Shown here piece by piece: positions 52,355 to 61,550 of a stretch of DNA of 64,000 nt. The stretch is from NCBI GenBank assembly GCA_963819385.1, contig CAWFVV010000002.1, positions 496,001 through 560,000 on the forward strand, in the 5' to 3' direction. The notes beneath the pieces were generated by a model. That model made no database searches. It had not been told where the DNA came from and saw only the letters and a program-made list of their open reading frames with translations. Made by a program: the position numbers and the translations under genes. Source of the stretch: JAVDCA01 sp963819385. Lineage in GTDB: Bacteria; Pseudomonadota; Alphaproteobacteria; Rhizobiales; Xanthobacteraceae. Within the stretch, counting starts at the first letter, position 1, and each line of letters begins with the position of its first letter.

Positions 52355-53656
52355 ATGGCCGTTTTCGAAGCCCGACTCGATTCCCCGCCGCCGCCGGGCT
52401 CGCCGCCGCATCTCCTGCTTCCGCCGTTGCGGCCGCCGCCACGCCCGCCGGAGGAGCCTGAACCTGAGACGCGCATTCGTCTGCTGCGCCGGCCGCGCCG
52501 GACGATCGCCATCGGCATCGCGTGCGCGTTCGTCATCGTCGTCTGGCTGTGGTCGCATCACGCGGCCGCGCCGCCCGGCTACCTGACGGCGCCGGTCGAT
52601 CACGGCGACGTCGTGCGCGTCGCCACCGCGAGCGGAATGGTCAATCCGGTCGAGACCGTGCAGGTCGGCAGCTACGTGTCGGGCCGCATCGAGGACCTGT
52701 CCTGCGACTACAACAGCCGCGTCACCAAGGGGCAGCGCTGCGCCAAGATCGACCCGCGCAGCTATCAGGCCGCGGTCGACCAGGCCGCCGCCGCGGTCGC
52801 GACCGCCAAGGCCCAATCGGCCAAGGACCAGGCGAATCTCGCCTACCTCCAGCGCACCTACGAGCGCAACCTCGACCTCTCGCAGCGCGGCGTGGTTTCG
52901 CCCGACGCGATCGACAATGCCAAGAACGCGTTCACGCAGGCGCAGGCCCAGGCCGAGCTCGACGCCGCGATGATCCGGCAGCGCGAGGCGGAGCTCAAGA
53001 CCGCACAGGTCAGCCTCGACCTGACCGAGATCATCTCGCCGGTCGAAGGCACCGTGGTGTCGCGCAGCGTCGCGATCGGCCAGACCGTCACGGCCAACTT
53101 CCAGACGCCGACGCTGTTCCTGATCGCGACCGACCTCACCCGCATGCAGGTCGACGCCACCGTGACGGAAGCCGCGATCGGCGAGATCCACGAGGGACAG
53201 AAGGCGACCTTCACGGTCGAGGCCTTTCCGGATCGCACCTTCACGGGCACCGTCACGCAGGTGCGCCAGGCGCCGGTCTCGGTGCAGAACGTGATCTCCT
53301 ATGACGTGGTGGTGTCGGCCGACAATCCCGACCTGCTGCTCAAGCCCGGCATGACGGCGACGACCCACATCGTCACGGCCGAGCGCGACCGGGTGCTGCG
53401 CGTCCCCGAGCAGGCGCTGCGCTTCGCACCCGGCGGGGTCGGCGGCGCGCAGGCCGCGACGCGGCAAGACGGTGACAGGGGCGGCGACAAGGGCGAGGTC
53501 TGGGTCGAGCGCGGCAAGAATCTCGTGCGCGCACCGGTGACCGTCGGCTTGCGCGACGACAACCACGTCGAGGTCCGTTCGGGCGACCTGCGGCCGGGCG
53601 ACCGGGTCGCGGTCGCGCGCGCGCGCGGAGAGGCCAACGCAGGGACCAAGCCTTGA
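52355..53656 (+). CDS. macA: MacA-like periplasmic adaptor (membrane fusion protein)
   Basis: The protein has 433 residues. A Pro-rich cytoplasmic head of about 55 residues (PPPPGSPPHLLLPPLRPPPR) precedes a helix (TIAIGIACAFVIVVWLWS), then the adaptor: VNPVETVQVGSYVSGRIEDL (lipoyl half), a coiled-coil hairpin AAAAVATAKAQSAKDQANLAYLQR, and VVSRSVAIGQTV with beta-barrel DVVVSADNPDLLLKPGMTA. It links MacB to an outer-membrane channel for efflux. Its TGA overlaps the MacB ATG by one base. Confidence 0.88.
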   Translation: MAVFEARLDSPPPPGSPPHLLLPPLRPPPRPPEEPEPETRIRLLRRPRRTIAIGIACAFVIVVWLWSHHAAAPPGYLTAPVDHGDVVRVATASGMVNPVETVQVGSYVSGRIEDLSCDYNSRVTKGQRCAKIDPRSYQAAVDQAAAAVATAKAQSAKDQANLAYLQRTYERNLDLSQRGVVSPDAIDNAKNAFTQAQAQAELDAAMIRQREAELKTAQVSLDLTEIISPVEGTVVSRSVAIGQTVTANFQTPTLFLIATDLTRMQVDATVTEAAIGEIHEGQKATFTVEAFPDRTFTGTVTQVRQAPVSVQNVISYDVVVSADNPDLLLKPGMTATTHIVTAERDRVLRVPEQALRFAPGGVGGAQAATRQDGDRGGDKGEVWVERGKNLVRAPVTVGLRDDNHVEVRSGDLRPGDRVAVARARGEANAGTKP

Positions 53657-55845
53657 TGCACGCGCGTCCCACCGCGATCGAGATCACCGGCCTGCGCCGC
53701 GTCTATGTTCTCGGCAAGGTCGAGGTCGCGGCGTTGCGCGGCATCGACCTGCGCGTCGCGAGCGGCGAGTTCGTCGCCATCATGGGCGCCTCCGGCTCCG
53801 GCAAGTCGACCTTGCTGCATATTCTCGGCTGCCTCGACCGGCCGACCGCGGGCGACTACCGCCTGGAGAGCACGTCCGTCGCACACCTTTCCGACGACGC
53901 GCTCGCGGCGATCCGCAGCCGCCGCATCGGCTTCGTCTTCCAGAGCTTCAACCTCGTGGCGCGCACCAGCGCGCTGCAGAACGTGGCGCTGCCGCTGCTC
54001 TATGCCGGCGACGCCGGCCGCGCCGCGCGTGCCGAACGCGTCCTCGCGACGGTCGGCCTCGAGAAGCTCGCGCGGCACAATCCCAACCAGCTCTCCGGCG
54101 GGCAGCAGCAGCGCGTCGCGCTTGCCCGCGCGCTTGTCAACGATCCCGCGATCCTGCTCGCCGACGAGCCGACCGGCAATCTCGACTCGGCGAGCTCGCA
54201 CGAGATCATGAACGTCATCCGCACCCTCAACCGCGAACGCGGCGTCACGGTCGTCGTCGTCACCCACGAGCCCGACATCGCGGCCTACGCGGACCGCACC
54301 ATCACGCTGCGCGACGGCCGCATCGCGAGCGATGTCGCCACGCCGAACGCGCGCTCCCGGCACGGCGTCCGCCCTCCCTCTCACCCTTCAGGCGGTGACG
54401 GTCGGGGTGAGGGGGCGTCTCCACGAGTCATTTTAGACGACGTGTTTCGCCGCGCCTCAGCGCCCCTCACCCCAACCCTCTCCCCTTCGGGGAGAGGGAG
54501 CGCGGGCGCCGTGCCCTCGGCGCAAAACCTCCCTTCCCTCTCCCTCGTCGCCATGACGTTCGGCGCGGCGCTCGCGGCGCTCGCGCGCAACAAGCTGCGC
54601 AGCGCACTCACCATGCTGGGCGTGTTCATCGGCGTCGCGGCGCTGATCGCCATGATCGCGGTCGGCGAAGGTGCGAACGACGCGGTGCGCAAGCAGATGG
54701 CGAGCCTCGGCACCAGCCTGTTCGTGGTCCTGCCCGGCGCCTCGACCGCGAACGGCGTGCGCGCCGGCGCGAGCAGCGCCTCGACGCTCACGGTCGCGGA
54801 TGCCGACGCGATCGCGCGCGAGACCGACGCGGTCGCGCGCGTGAGCTATGTCGACCGCCAGGTCGCGCAGGCGCAATACGGCGGCAACAACTGGTCGACC
54901 GCGGTCGAAGGTGTCACCCCTGCATTCCTGCACATCCTCGACTGGCACATCGACGCCGGCCGCGCGCTGACCGATGCGGACGGCGAGAGCGCCGCCATGG
55001 TCTGCCTGATCGGCCGCACCGTCTATCGCAACCTGTTCGCGCCCGACGAGGATCCGGTCGGCGCCATTATCCTGGTCAAGGGCCAGCCGCTGCGCGTGAT
55101 CGGCCTGCTCGGCTCGCGCGGCCAGTCGAGCTTCGGCACCGACCAGGACGACGTCGTGATGATCCCGTTCGCGACCGCCGAGCGCCGCGTCATCGGCGTC
55201 GCGGTGCCGGCGCAGGCGCCCTCGCCGGTCACCGACCGCTTCCCGCCCGCCCCCAACCCGTACGGCTTGCAGCCCAAGCTCGCCGGCCTCGTCAACCTGA
55301 TCTTCGTCGAGGCGAGCGCGCCCGAGGCGGTCGACGACGCCATGCACGGCGCCACCGCGCTGCTGCAGCGCCGCCACCTCATCCGCGCCGGCGAGCCCGA
55401 CGATTTCAGCGTGCGCAACCTGAGCGAAATCGCGTCGACCGCGGAGAAGACCGGCCGCGTCATCGCGCTGCTGCTCGCGATCCTCGCCTCGATCTCGCTC
55501 CTCGTCGGCGGGGTCGGCATCATGAACATCCTGCTCGTCTCGGTGACCGAACGCACCCGCGAGATCGGCGTGCGCATGGCGATCGGCGCGCGCCGCCGCC
55601 ACGTGCTGCTGCAGTTCCTGGTCGAGGCCGCGCTGATCAGCCTCGCGGGCGGCGCCGCCGGCATCGCGGTCGGGCTCGCGGCCTCGCTCGCCATCGCCTC
55701 GCTCGCGCACTGGCCGGTCGTCCTCTCGCTGCCCGCCATCCTCGGCAGCCTCGCCTTCTCGGCCGCGGTCGGCGTCTTCTTCGGCTACTACCCGGCGCAC
55801 AAGGCCGCCCGCCTCAACCCGATCGAGGCGCTGCGGTTCGAGTAG
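53656..55845 (+). CDS. macB: MacB-like ABC exporter, fused ATPase and permease, with a repeat-encoded linker
   Basis: The protein has 729 residues. The ATPase (1-230) has Walker A GASGSGKST at 44-52, signature LSGGQQQR, Walker B ILLADEPTGN and VVTHEP. Residues about 237-287 are encoded by a family C palindrome read in frame (PPSHPSGGDGRGEGASP, SAPLTPTLSPSGRG). The permease follows: helix LTMLGVFIGVAALIAMIAVGEG, a periplasmic domain, then three helices with GGVGIMNILLVSVTERTREIGVRMAIGARR. With MacA it likely exports a hydrophobic drug, lipid or peptide. The ATPase-permease link contains no stop, so fusion looks real. Confidence 0.87.
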   Translation: MHARPTAIEITGLRRVYVLGKVEVAALRGIDLRVASGEFVAIMGASGSGKSTLLHILGCLDRPTAGDYRLESTSVAHLSDDALAAIRSRRIGFVFQSFNLVARTSALQNVALPLLYAGDAGRAARAERVLATVGLEKLARHNPNQLSGGQQQRVALARALVNDPAILLADEPTGNLDSASSHEIMNVIRTLNRERGVTVVVVTHEPDIAAYADRTITLRDGRIASDVATPNARSRHGVRPPSHPSGGDGRGEGASPRVILDDVFRRASAPLTPTLSPSGRGSAGAVPSAQNLPSLSLVAMTFGAALAALARNKLRSALTMLGVFIGVAALIAMIAVGEGANDAVRKQMASLGTSLFVVLPGASTANGVRAGASSASTLTVADADAIARETDAVARVSYVDRQVAQAQYGGNNWSTAVEGVTPAFLHILDWHIDAGRALTDADGESAAMVCLIGRTVYRNLFAPDEDPVGAIILVKGQPLRVIGLLGSRGQSSFGTDQDDVVMIPFATAERRVIGVAVPAQAPSPVTDRFPPAPNPYGLQPKLAGLVNLIFVEASAPEAVDDAMHGATALLQRRHLIRAGEPDDFSVRNLSEIASTAEKTGRVIALLLAILASISLLVGGVGIMNILLVSVTERTREIGVRMAIGARRRHVLLQFLVEAALISLAGGAAGIAVGLAASLAIASLAHWPVVLSLPAILGSLAFSAAVGVFFGYYPAHKAARLNPIEALRFE
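54365..54515. repeat. Family C palindrome, copy 4, inside the macB coding region
   Basis: CCCTCCCTCTCACCCTTCAG, GGTCGGGGTGAGGGGGCG, a central TTTTAGACGACG, CCTCAGCGCCCCTCACCCC and GGGGAGAGGGAGCGC. About 150 bases, in frame with macB on both sides. Confidence 0.87.
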
Positions 55846-55859
55846 GCAAAGCTTGAAAC

Positions 55860-55954
55860 GTAGGGTGGGCAACCGCGCCGCGGCGGCCGCGTGGGCAAAA
55901 TCGATTTGTACGCGGTTGCCCACGCGGATCGACGGGCGATTTTGCCCACCCTAC
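55860..55954. repeat. Family B palindrome, copy 3
   Basis: GTAGGGTGGGCAACCGCGC at the left and CGATTTTGCCCACCCTAC at the right, between the convergent macB and AraC genes. Confidence 0.87.
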
Positions 55955-56019
55955 GGCTAAAACAAATAGCCAGGGCGCGATGACGATTCGAAGATAAGTC
56001 ATCACGCTCTGGCGAGCCA

Positions 56020-57021
56020 TCACGGCGCGGCGGCGTCCTGCGCAACGCGCGCCTGCCGCGGCGTCTCGCCGGTCCAGCGCTTGAACGCATGGGTGAACGC
56101 GCTGACCTCGCGATAGCCGAGGAGCCACGCGATCCGGGAGATCGACAGCCCGCGATCGGCGAGATACTCGCGCGCGAGGTCGCCGCGCAGCGCCTCGAGG
56201 ACCTCCGAGAAGGTCGCACCCTCCTCGGCGAGCCGGCGGGCAAAGGTGCGCCGGCTCACACCCAGGATCCTGGCGATGTCGGCCGCGCTCGCCGTTCCGT
56301 GCGGCAGTCGCCGGACCATCACGTTCTCGACGTTCGACCGGAACAGTCCGCTCAGCCGGCGCCGGCGAGTCAATGCGTGCTCGGCACTCGCGGTCAGCAG
56401 CTCGTTGAGGTACGGGTCCGCACTGACGACCGGGACGTGCTTGACGGCGGCGGCGAACGTCATGCGATCCGCCGCGGCGCCGAATTCGACCTTGCAGCCG
56501 AAGAAGGCGGAGAGCTCGGACAAATCCTCGTTGCGGTGGTGGATCAATCCCACGCGGCGCGGCACCAGCAGCCCGCCCGTGAGCTGCCGGCACATGGACA
56601 TCAACGCCGCCATGCTGAACTCGATCTGATGCCGGTCGGTATGCCGGGCGACGCCGACATAGTCGAACGTCAGATCGATGGCCTGACCCTCGCGGTAGCC
56701 GAGCGATATGCCCTCATTGACGATCGACGTGTAGCGCGCGCCCGCGCGCCAGGCGGCGCCGAAGGTGTCGGACGACATGACGACGTAATAGAGGAGGCCG
56801 AGCTCGCGGAGATCGGCCGCGGGCACGAGATGGAATCCGAGAAACGGATCCGCGACCGCGTGGGCAACCAGGTTGAGAAACGCGATCTGATGGCGCACCT
56901 TGATCCGCGCGCCGCGGTCGAGAACCTGGCCCTCGACGAGGCCCGCGCGCCTCAGCAGCGGCGCGGGATCGACGCCGGCGCTGCGCGCATGCGCGTAAGC
57001 GAGCCGCGTGACCGCCCCCAT
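56020..57021 (-). CDS. AraC-family regulator (OruR/ArgR type with AraC-binding N-domain)
   Basis: The protein has 333 residues from the ATG at 57021; a GTG at 57066 could add 15 residues. The N-terminal ligand domain has AHARSAGVDPAPLLRRAGL and ARHTDRHQIEFSMA. The C-terminal double HTH is SAADIARILGVSRRTFARRLAEEG and SISRIAWLLGYREVSAFTHAFKRWTG. Such regulators sense amino acids or lipids. Divergent from a receiver-domain gene 401 bases away. Confidence 0.87.
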   Translation of the reverse strand: MGAVTRLAYAHARSAGVDPAPLLRRAGLVEGQVLDRGARIKVRHQIAFLNLVAHAVADPFLGFHLVPAADLRELGLLYYVVMSSDTFGAAWRAGARYTSIVNEGISLGYREGQAIDLTFDYVGVARHTDRHQIEFSMAALMSMCRQLTGGLLVPRRVGLIHHRNEDLSELSAFFGCKVEFGAAADRMTFAAAVKHVPVVSADPYLNELLTASAEHALTRRRRLSGLFRSNVENVMVRRLPHGTASAADIARILGVSRRTFARRLAEEGATFSEVLEALRGDLAREYLADRGLSISRIAWLLGYREVSAFTHAFKRWTGETPRQARVAQDAAAP

Positions 57022-57422
57022 CGCGGTCGGCAAGGCTCCGAGCGATCTGCCATCGGGTGTGCGCACGATCGATGCTCTCGCGCGACGCCTGCAGGCCGAT
57101 TTGGCGCGCGCCGACAACAGTTTGGCACAAATCAGCAAGACGCGCACCGTAGGTTGCCTTATCAAGGTGCTGGCGCGTGTCGCGGCGAGCGCACGTCCCG
57201 GACCTGATCCGCAGCCGACCTCGGTTCGCCGCTTGAAGCACGCGCCGACAAGCATGCCGCGGCGGACGCGTGGCCGGGCGAAAACCCGCCGCCGGTTCGC
57301 CGACAAGGGCATGCGCCACCAACGGTCGTTTGACCGTTTCCGACGACGCACGCCACCGTCCTGCCCGTCCCCGGGCCGGGACGCCGTGCGTGTCTGTGTG
57401 TGTGTGTTTTGGAGAAGATACG
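57022..57422. other. Divergent intergenic region with a short GT-repeat
   Basis: About 401 bases between AraC and receiver genes. A GT-rich microsatellite (57386-57407) sits just before the receiver start, whose ribosome site GGAG follows it; length variation there could alter translation. Otherwise nothing recognisable. Confidence 0.5.
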
Positions 57423-57807
57423 ATGCCGAATTCATCCTATGTCGTCGCCGTGATCGACGACGACGATTTCATGCGGCAAGCCATGGATGCGCTGCTGCCC
57501 ACATTCGACTGCAAGGTCGAGCTTTACGATTCGGCCGAAGCCTTCCTCGCCGCCGTCGTGGAGACTTCGCGCCAATTGCCTGTTGATCGACGTTCATCTC
57601 GGCGCGGCGTCGGGTATCTCGCTCGGCCGCCACCTCGGCAAGGCCGGGATCAAGCTTCCCATCATCTACATGACCGCAGACCCCGACGAGTCGATCCGAC
57701 GGCAGGCGCACGAGGCAGGCGGCGTTGCGTTTCTGCGCAAGCCGTTCCGGCCGGCGGCGTTCTCCGAAGCATTGGACGCGGCGCGGCGGCGCGGGCTTTC
57801 CTGCTGA
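57423..57807 (+). pseudogene. Stand-alone response-regulator receiver domain, one frameshift
   Basis: The ATG at 57423 follows GGAG. The first frame has VVAVIDDDDFMRQAMDALLPTF; after about 57577 the homologous frame is NCLLIDVHLGAASGISLGRHL, IIYMTADPDESIRRQA and VAFLRKPFRPAAFSEAL. Acidic pocket DDDD, phospho-Asp in LLIDVHL, Thr in MTA and Lys in RKPF are all present, so restored it would be a CheY-like protein of about 128 residues. No kinase lies in the window. Confidence 0.8.
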
Positions 57808-57844
57808 CGCTTGCGCCACGGCCCGCGGGCGCCCATGCTGCGGC

Positions 57845-58324
57845 GTGAGCGAACCCGCAAAGCCTCTCCTCGTCGGCGTGATCTCGGATACGCACGGGCT
57901 CATGCGCCCGCAGGCGATCGAGGCGTTGCGCGGCAGCGACCTCATCATCCATGCGGGCGACGTCGGCAGCCCCGAGATCCTCGACCCGCTGCGGGCGCTG
58001 GCGCCGACCCGCGTGGTGCGCGGCAATATCGACAAGGGCGTGTGGGGACGCGCGTTGCCCACGAGCGAGCTGGTCGATGTCGGCGGCCATCTGCTCTACG
58101 TGCTGCACAACATCGACGAGCTCGACCTCGACCCGCCGACCGCCGGCTTCGCGGCCGTGATCTACGGCCACTCGCACAAGCCGTCGATCGAAACACGCGA
58201 CGGCGTGCTGTGGCTCAATCCCGGCAGCGTCGGACCGCGGCGGTTCGACCTGCCGATATCGCTCGCCCGCATCACGGTCGCGGGCGCCGAGTTGCGGCCG
58301 GAGCTGGTGACGCTCGACGCGTAA
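57845..58324 (+). CDS. YfcE/MJ0936-type metallophosphoesterase
   Basis: The protein has 159 residues from a GTG at 57845. The metal motifs are VGVISDTHGLM, IIHAGDVGSPEIL, VVRGNIDKG and VIYGHSHKPSI, with LNPGSVGPRR, complete for the two-metal phosphodiesterase fold. Such enzymes hydrolyse small phosphodiesters such as 2',3'-cAMP in vitro; the physiological role is unclear. It starts 37 bases after the receiver gene on the same strand. Confidence 0.88.
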   Translation: MSEPAKPLLVGVISDTHGLMRPQAIEALRGSDLIIHAGDVGSPEILDPLRALAPTRVVRGNIDKGVWGRALPTSELVDVGGHLLYVLHNIDELDLDPPTAGFAAVIYGHSHKPSIETRDGVLWLNPGSVGPRRFDLPISLARITVAGAELRPELVTLDA

Positions 58325-58327
58325 CTT

Positions 58328-58447
58328 GTAGGATGGGTTGAGCGCAGCGAAACCCATCACTTAAGCGCCGACGCATAGATGATGGGTTTCGCGGAGCCTG
58401 TCCTTGGGCTTGCCGAAGGCAAGACCCGAGGGCTCAACCCATCCTAC
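58328..58447. repeat. Family A palindromic repeat, copy 4, with extra insert
   Basis: GTAGGATGGGTTGAGCGCAGCG at the left and CTCAACCCATCCTAC at the right as usual, but the right arm is interrupted after TTTCGC by a 36-base insert containing its own hairpin (CTTGGGCTTGCCGAAGGCAAG). Confidence 0.8.
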
Positions 58448-58448
58448 G

Positions 58449-60105
58449 TCACACCATCGACAACTCTCTCCGACGCAGCACGCGATACACCAGCGCGACC
58501 GGCACGACCGTGCAGACGATCAGCACCGTCGCGGCCGCCGCCGCAACGCCCGCGCTGGTCCCCTCCAGCGACTGGAACATCACCACCGTCATCGTCATCC
58601 ATTGCCCCGAGTAGAGCACGACCGTCGCGCTCAGCTCGGACGCGACCGTCACGAAGGTGAGCACGAAGCTGCCGACGATGCCGCCGAGCATCAGCGGCAG
58701 CGTGATCCGCGCGAACGTCATCGCCGGCGGCACGCCGAGATTGACCGACGCCTCCTCGAGGCTCGGGTCGAGCTGGCGCAGGATCGCGCCCGCCGAGCGC
58801 ACCGAGAACGGCAATTTGCGCACCACGTAGGCGATGATCATGATCGTCGATGTGCCGGTGAGGATCAGGAAACCGCCGCCATACGCGAGCACGAGGCCGA
58901 TGCCGAGCACCGTGCCGGCGACCGCGAACGGCGACGTCGCCAGGATGTCGATTGCCCCCGTGAGCCGCGTGCGGAAGCGCGTGACCACGTAGCCGATCGG
59001 CACGCCGATCGCGAGCGCGCCGATGCCCGCGAGCGTCGCCAGCAGCAGCGTGTTGCGGAGCGGCGCAAACGACTGCCCGAACAGCTGCTCGAAATTGCCG
59101 AGCGAGAAGGCCGGGTACATCACCGGCCCCTTGAACCGCATCAGCGAGATCACGACCACGGCCGCGAACGGCACCAGCGCGGCGCCGACCAGCAGCCAGC
59201 AATAGGCGGCGGCACCGGCGCGCAGCGACCGGCGCGCCGCGAGCAGCGGCGCCGCGCGGCGCGCCGCCGTCGCAAAGCCGCGCCGCGCCAGCAGGCCGCG
59301 CTGGACCAGCAGCGCCGCCACCGTGCAGACGATCAGCAGCATGCCGAGCACGCCCGCCGAGGCCGGATTGTCCGAGGTCTCGCCGACGAACAGCTTGTAG
59401 GCCTCGATCGACAGGATCGGGCGGTCCTCGGCGAGCACGAACGGCACGCCGAAATTCTCCAGCGCCTCGATGAACACCAGGAGCGCGCCGGCGAGGATCG
59501 ACGGCAGCACCAGCGGCAGCATCACGGTGCGCAGCATGCGGCGCGGGCGTCGCGCCGAGGTTCTGCGCGGCTTCCTCCATCGACACGTCGACCGCCTTGA
59601 ACGCCGCAATGGTCGGCATCACGACGTAGGGAAAGAGCGTGAGCACGTAGACCACGACAATGCCCTTGGCGCCGTAGATCGAGCCGAACGGGATGCCGAC
59701 CGCGTGCAGCCAGCCCGTGACGATGCCGGCGCGCCCGAACATCAGCACCAGCGCATAGGCCGAGACGAACGACGGCAGCACCAGCGGCAGCGCCGCCAGC
59801 GCCAGCAGCACCGCCTTGCCGCCGATCGGCAGCCGCGCCAGCGCGAACGCGAACGGCACGCCCACCACCACGGTGAGCGCGGCGGCCGCCGCCGCGATCA
59901 TCAGGCTGTTGGCGAGGCCCTGGAGATAGAACGGGTCCGACAGCACGTCGATGTAGTTCGCGAACGTGAAGCGATGGCTCGTCGAGTCGATGACGCTCGC
60001 GCCGAAGACTTTGAGGACCGGGAGAAGGAAGAAGAGCCCGAGGAATGCGAGCGCGATTGCGCCGATCGCGAGGGGAAAGAGGTGACGGGAGAGCAACGCA
60101 CGCAT
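58449..60105 (-). pseudogene. FbpB-like ABC importer permease (two fused permease domains), one frameshift
   Basis: From the ATG at 60105 the first permease half has LVLPSFVSAYALVLMFGR and FKAVDVSMEEAAQNLGATP; near 59553 the conserved frame changes to RMLRTVMLPLVLPSILAGALLVFIEALENFG, then the second half with ASELSATVVLYSG and ASVNLGVPPAMTFARITLPLMLGG (EAA loop). About 550 residues and 12 helices, as in Fe(III), thiamine or 2-aminoethylphosphonate importers. The break sits inside the first EAA loop; one base restores it. Confidence 0.83.
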
Positions 60106-60137
60106 CAACAGATCCACTTGCTCAAGCACAGCGGCTC

Positions 60138-60262
60138 TAGCGCCCTCTCCCCCGCTTGCGGGGGAGAGCCGGAGAGGGGGAAGCCACTTGCTCCTGCGCC
60201 CGCGGCTTCCCCCTCCCCCACCCTCCCCCGCAAGCGGGAGAGGGAGAGCGCGCGCAGTGCCA
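60138..60262. repeat. Family C-related palindrome, copy 5
   Basis: GCCCTCTCCCCCGCTTGC and GCAAGCGGGAGAGGGAG at the ends, GGAGAGGGGGAAGCC and GGCTTCCCCCTCCC inside. It shares ends with family C but has a different centre, like the element starting at 63942. Confidence 0.8.
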
Positions 60263-60290
60263 ACATCAAGGCAGACATATCCCATGAAGC

Positions 60291-61355
60291 TCATGGCTCG
60301 CCCACCACCACGACACTCCTCGGATCGTACGCCACCCGCACCTCGCCCTCGCCGACCGGCGGCGCGAGCGCCATCAGATGCAGCGCCGTCCCATCCGCGA
60401 GCGTGACCGCAAAGCGCGTCACCGGCCCGAGATACTCGACCATGCCGAGCTTGCCCGTGAGCGTCGCCCATCCGGCCGGCGCGGCCTCGCCCGGCCGAAG
60501 CGCCCGCAGCGCCTCCGGCCGCAGCGACACCGCGACCTTGTCGCCCATCGCACCAGCCGGGCTCGCGGCGCGAACCACCCCGCCCGCGAACGCCACCTCG
60601 ACGATCTCGCCGGCGCGCCCCGTCACGCTCCCCTCGACCAGGTTGGTCGTCCCGACGAAGCGCGCGACGAACGGCGTCTGCGGCCGCTCGTAGATCGCGC
60701 GCGGATCGCCGACCTGCTCGACCCGGCCGGCGCGCATCACGGCGATGCGGTCGGAGACTGCCAGCGCCTCCTCCTGATCGTGCGTGACGTAGAGCACCGT
60801 GATGCCGAGCAGCTTCTGCAGGCGGCGGATCTCGCCGCGCATATCGACCCGCAGCTTGGCGTCGAGGTTCGACAGCGGCTCGTCGAGCAGCAGCACGTCC
60901 GGCTCGATCGCGACCGCGCGCGCGATCGCGACGCGTTGCAGCTGGCCGCCGGAAAGCTGGTGCGGCCAGCGCTCAGCGTATCCGGGCAACTGGACCAGCT
61001 CGAGCGCGCGCGCGACGCGCTTGGCGGTGTCGTCGGCCTTCACCTTGCGGGCGCGCAAGCCGTACGCGACGTTGTCGCCAACCGTGAGATGGGGAAACAC
61101 CGCGTAGTTCTGGAACACCATGCCGGTGTTGCGGCGGTGCGGCGGCAGCGTGTCGATGCGCGTGTTGCCGAACATGATCCGCCCGGCGTCGAGCTCGCAG
61201 AAGCCCGCCACCATGCGCAGCAGCGTGGTCTTGCCGCAGCCGGACGGCCCGAGCAGCGTGAAGAACTCGCCGTCGCGAATGCTGAGCGCGACGTCGTCGA
61301 CCGCCCGCACGCCCGCGAAGCTGCGCGCGACGCCCTCGATGCTGATCGCGGTCAG
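60291..61355 (-). CDS. ABC importer ATPase (FbpC/PotA type)
   Basis: About 354 residues. Walker A GPSGCGKTT, signature LSGGQLQR, Walker B VLLLDEPLSN and the switch VTHDQEEAL are intact, with a TOBE-like C-terminal region. The homologous N-terminus (AISIEGVARSFAGVRAVDDV) starts upstream of the first standard start codon; the frame there offers only a CTG at 61355, with GGAG 7 bases before it. If a GTG at 61310 is used instead the first strand is lost. It energises the permease encoded downstream. Confidence 0.85.
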   Translation of the reverse strand: MTAISIEGVARSFAGVRAVDDVALSIRDGEFFTLLGPSGCGKTTLLRMVAGFCELDAGRIMFGNTRIDTLPPHRRNTGMVFQNYAVFPHLTVGDNVAYGLRARKVKADDTAKRVARALELVQLPGYAERWPHQLSGGQLQRVAIARAVAIEPDVLLLDEPLSNLDAKLRVDMRGEIRRLQKLLGITVLYVTHDQEEALAVSDRIAVMRAGRVEQVGDPRAIYERPQTPFVARFVGTTNLVEGSVTGRAGEIVEVAFAGGVVRAASPAGAMGDKVAVSLRPEALRALRPGEAAPAGWATLTGKLGMVEYLGPVTRFAVTLADGTALHLMALAPPVGEGEVRVAYDPRSVVVVGEP

Positions 61356-61393
61356 GGGTGTCTCCGTTCGAGTAGGACTTGGCGCGGCGCGCG

Positions 61394-61540
61394 CGCTCCC
61401 TCTCCCCCTTTAGGGGGAGAGGGTCGGGGTGAGGGGGCGGCTCTGCAAGTCACGTCCGACGAGGTGTCTTGCCGAGATTCGGCGCCCCTCACCCCAACCC
61501 TCTCCCGGTAAGAACGGGGAGAGGGAGCGCATACGCCGTG
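61394..61540. repeat. Family C palindrome, copy 6
   Basis: CGCTCCCTCTCCCCCTTTAG, GGGTCGGGGTGAGGGGG, a central GTCCGACGAGG, GGCGCCCCTCACCCCAACC and GGGGAGAGGGAGCGC. It separates the binding-protein gene from its ATPase gene within one operon. Confidence 0.87.
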
Positions 61541-61550
61541 CACAATTTAA

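Noticed and set aside
56089..57207. Long plus-strand open frame opposite the AraC gene (and many similar long frames elsewhere)
   Set aside because: It is a high-GC shadow: Arg/Ala/Gly-rich, no ribosome site, and the opposite strand carries a clear AraC protein.
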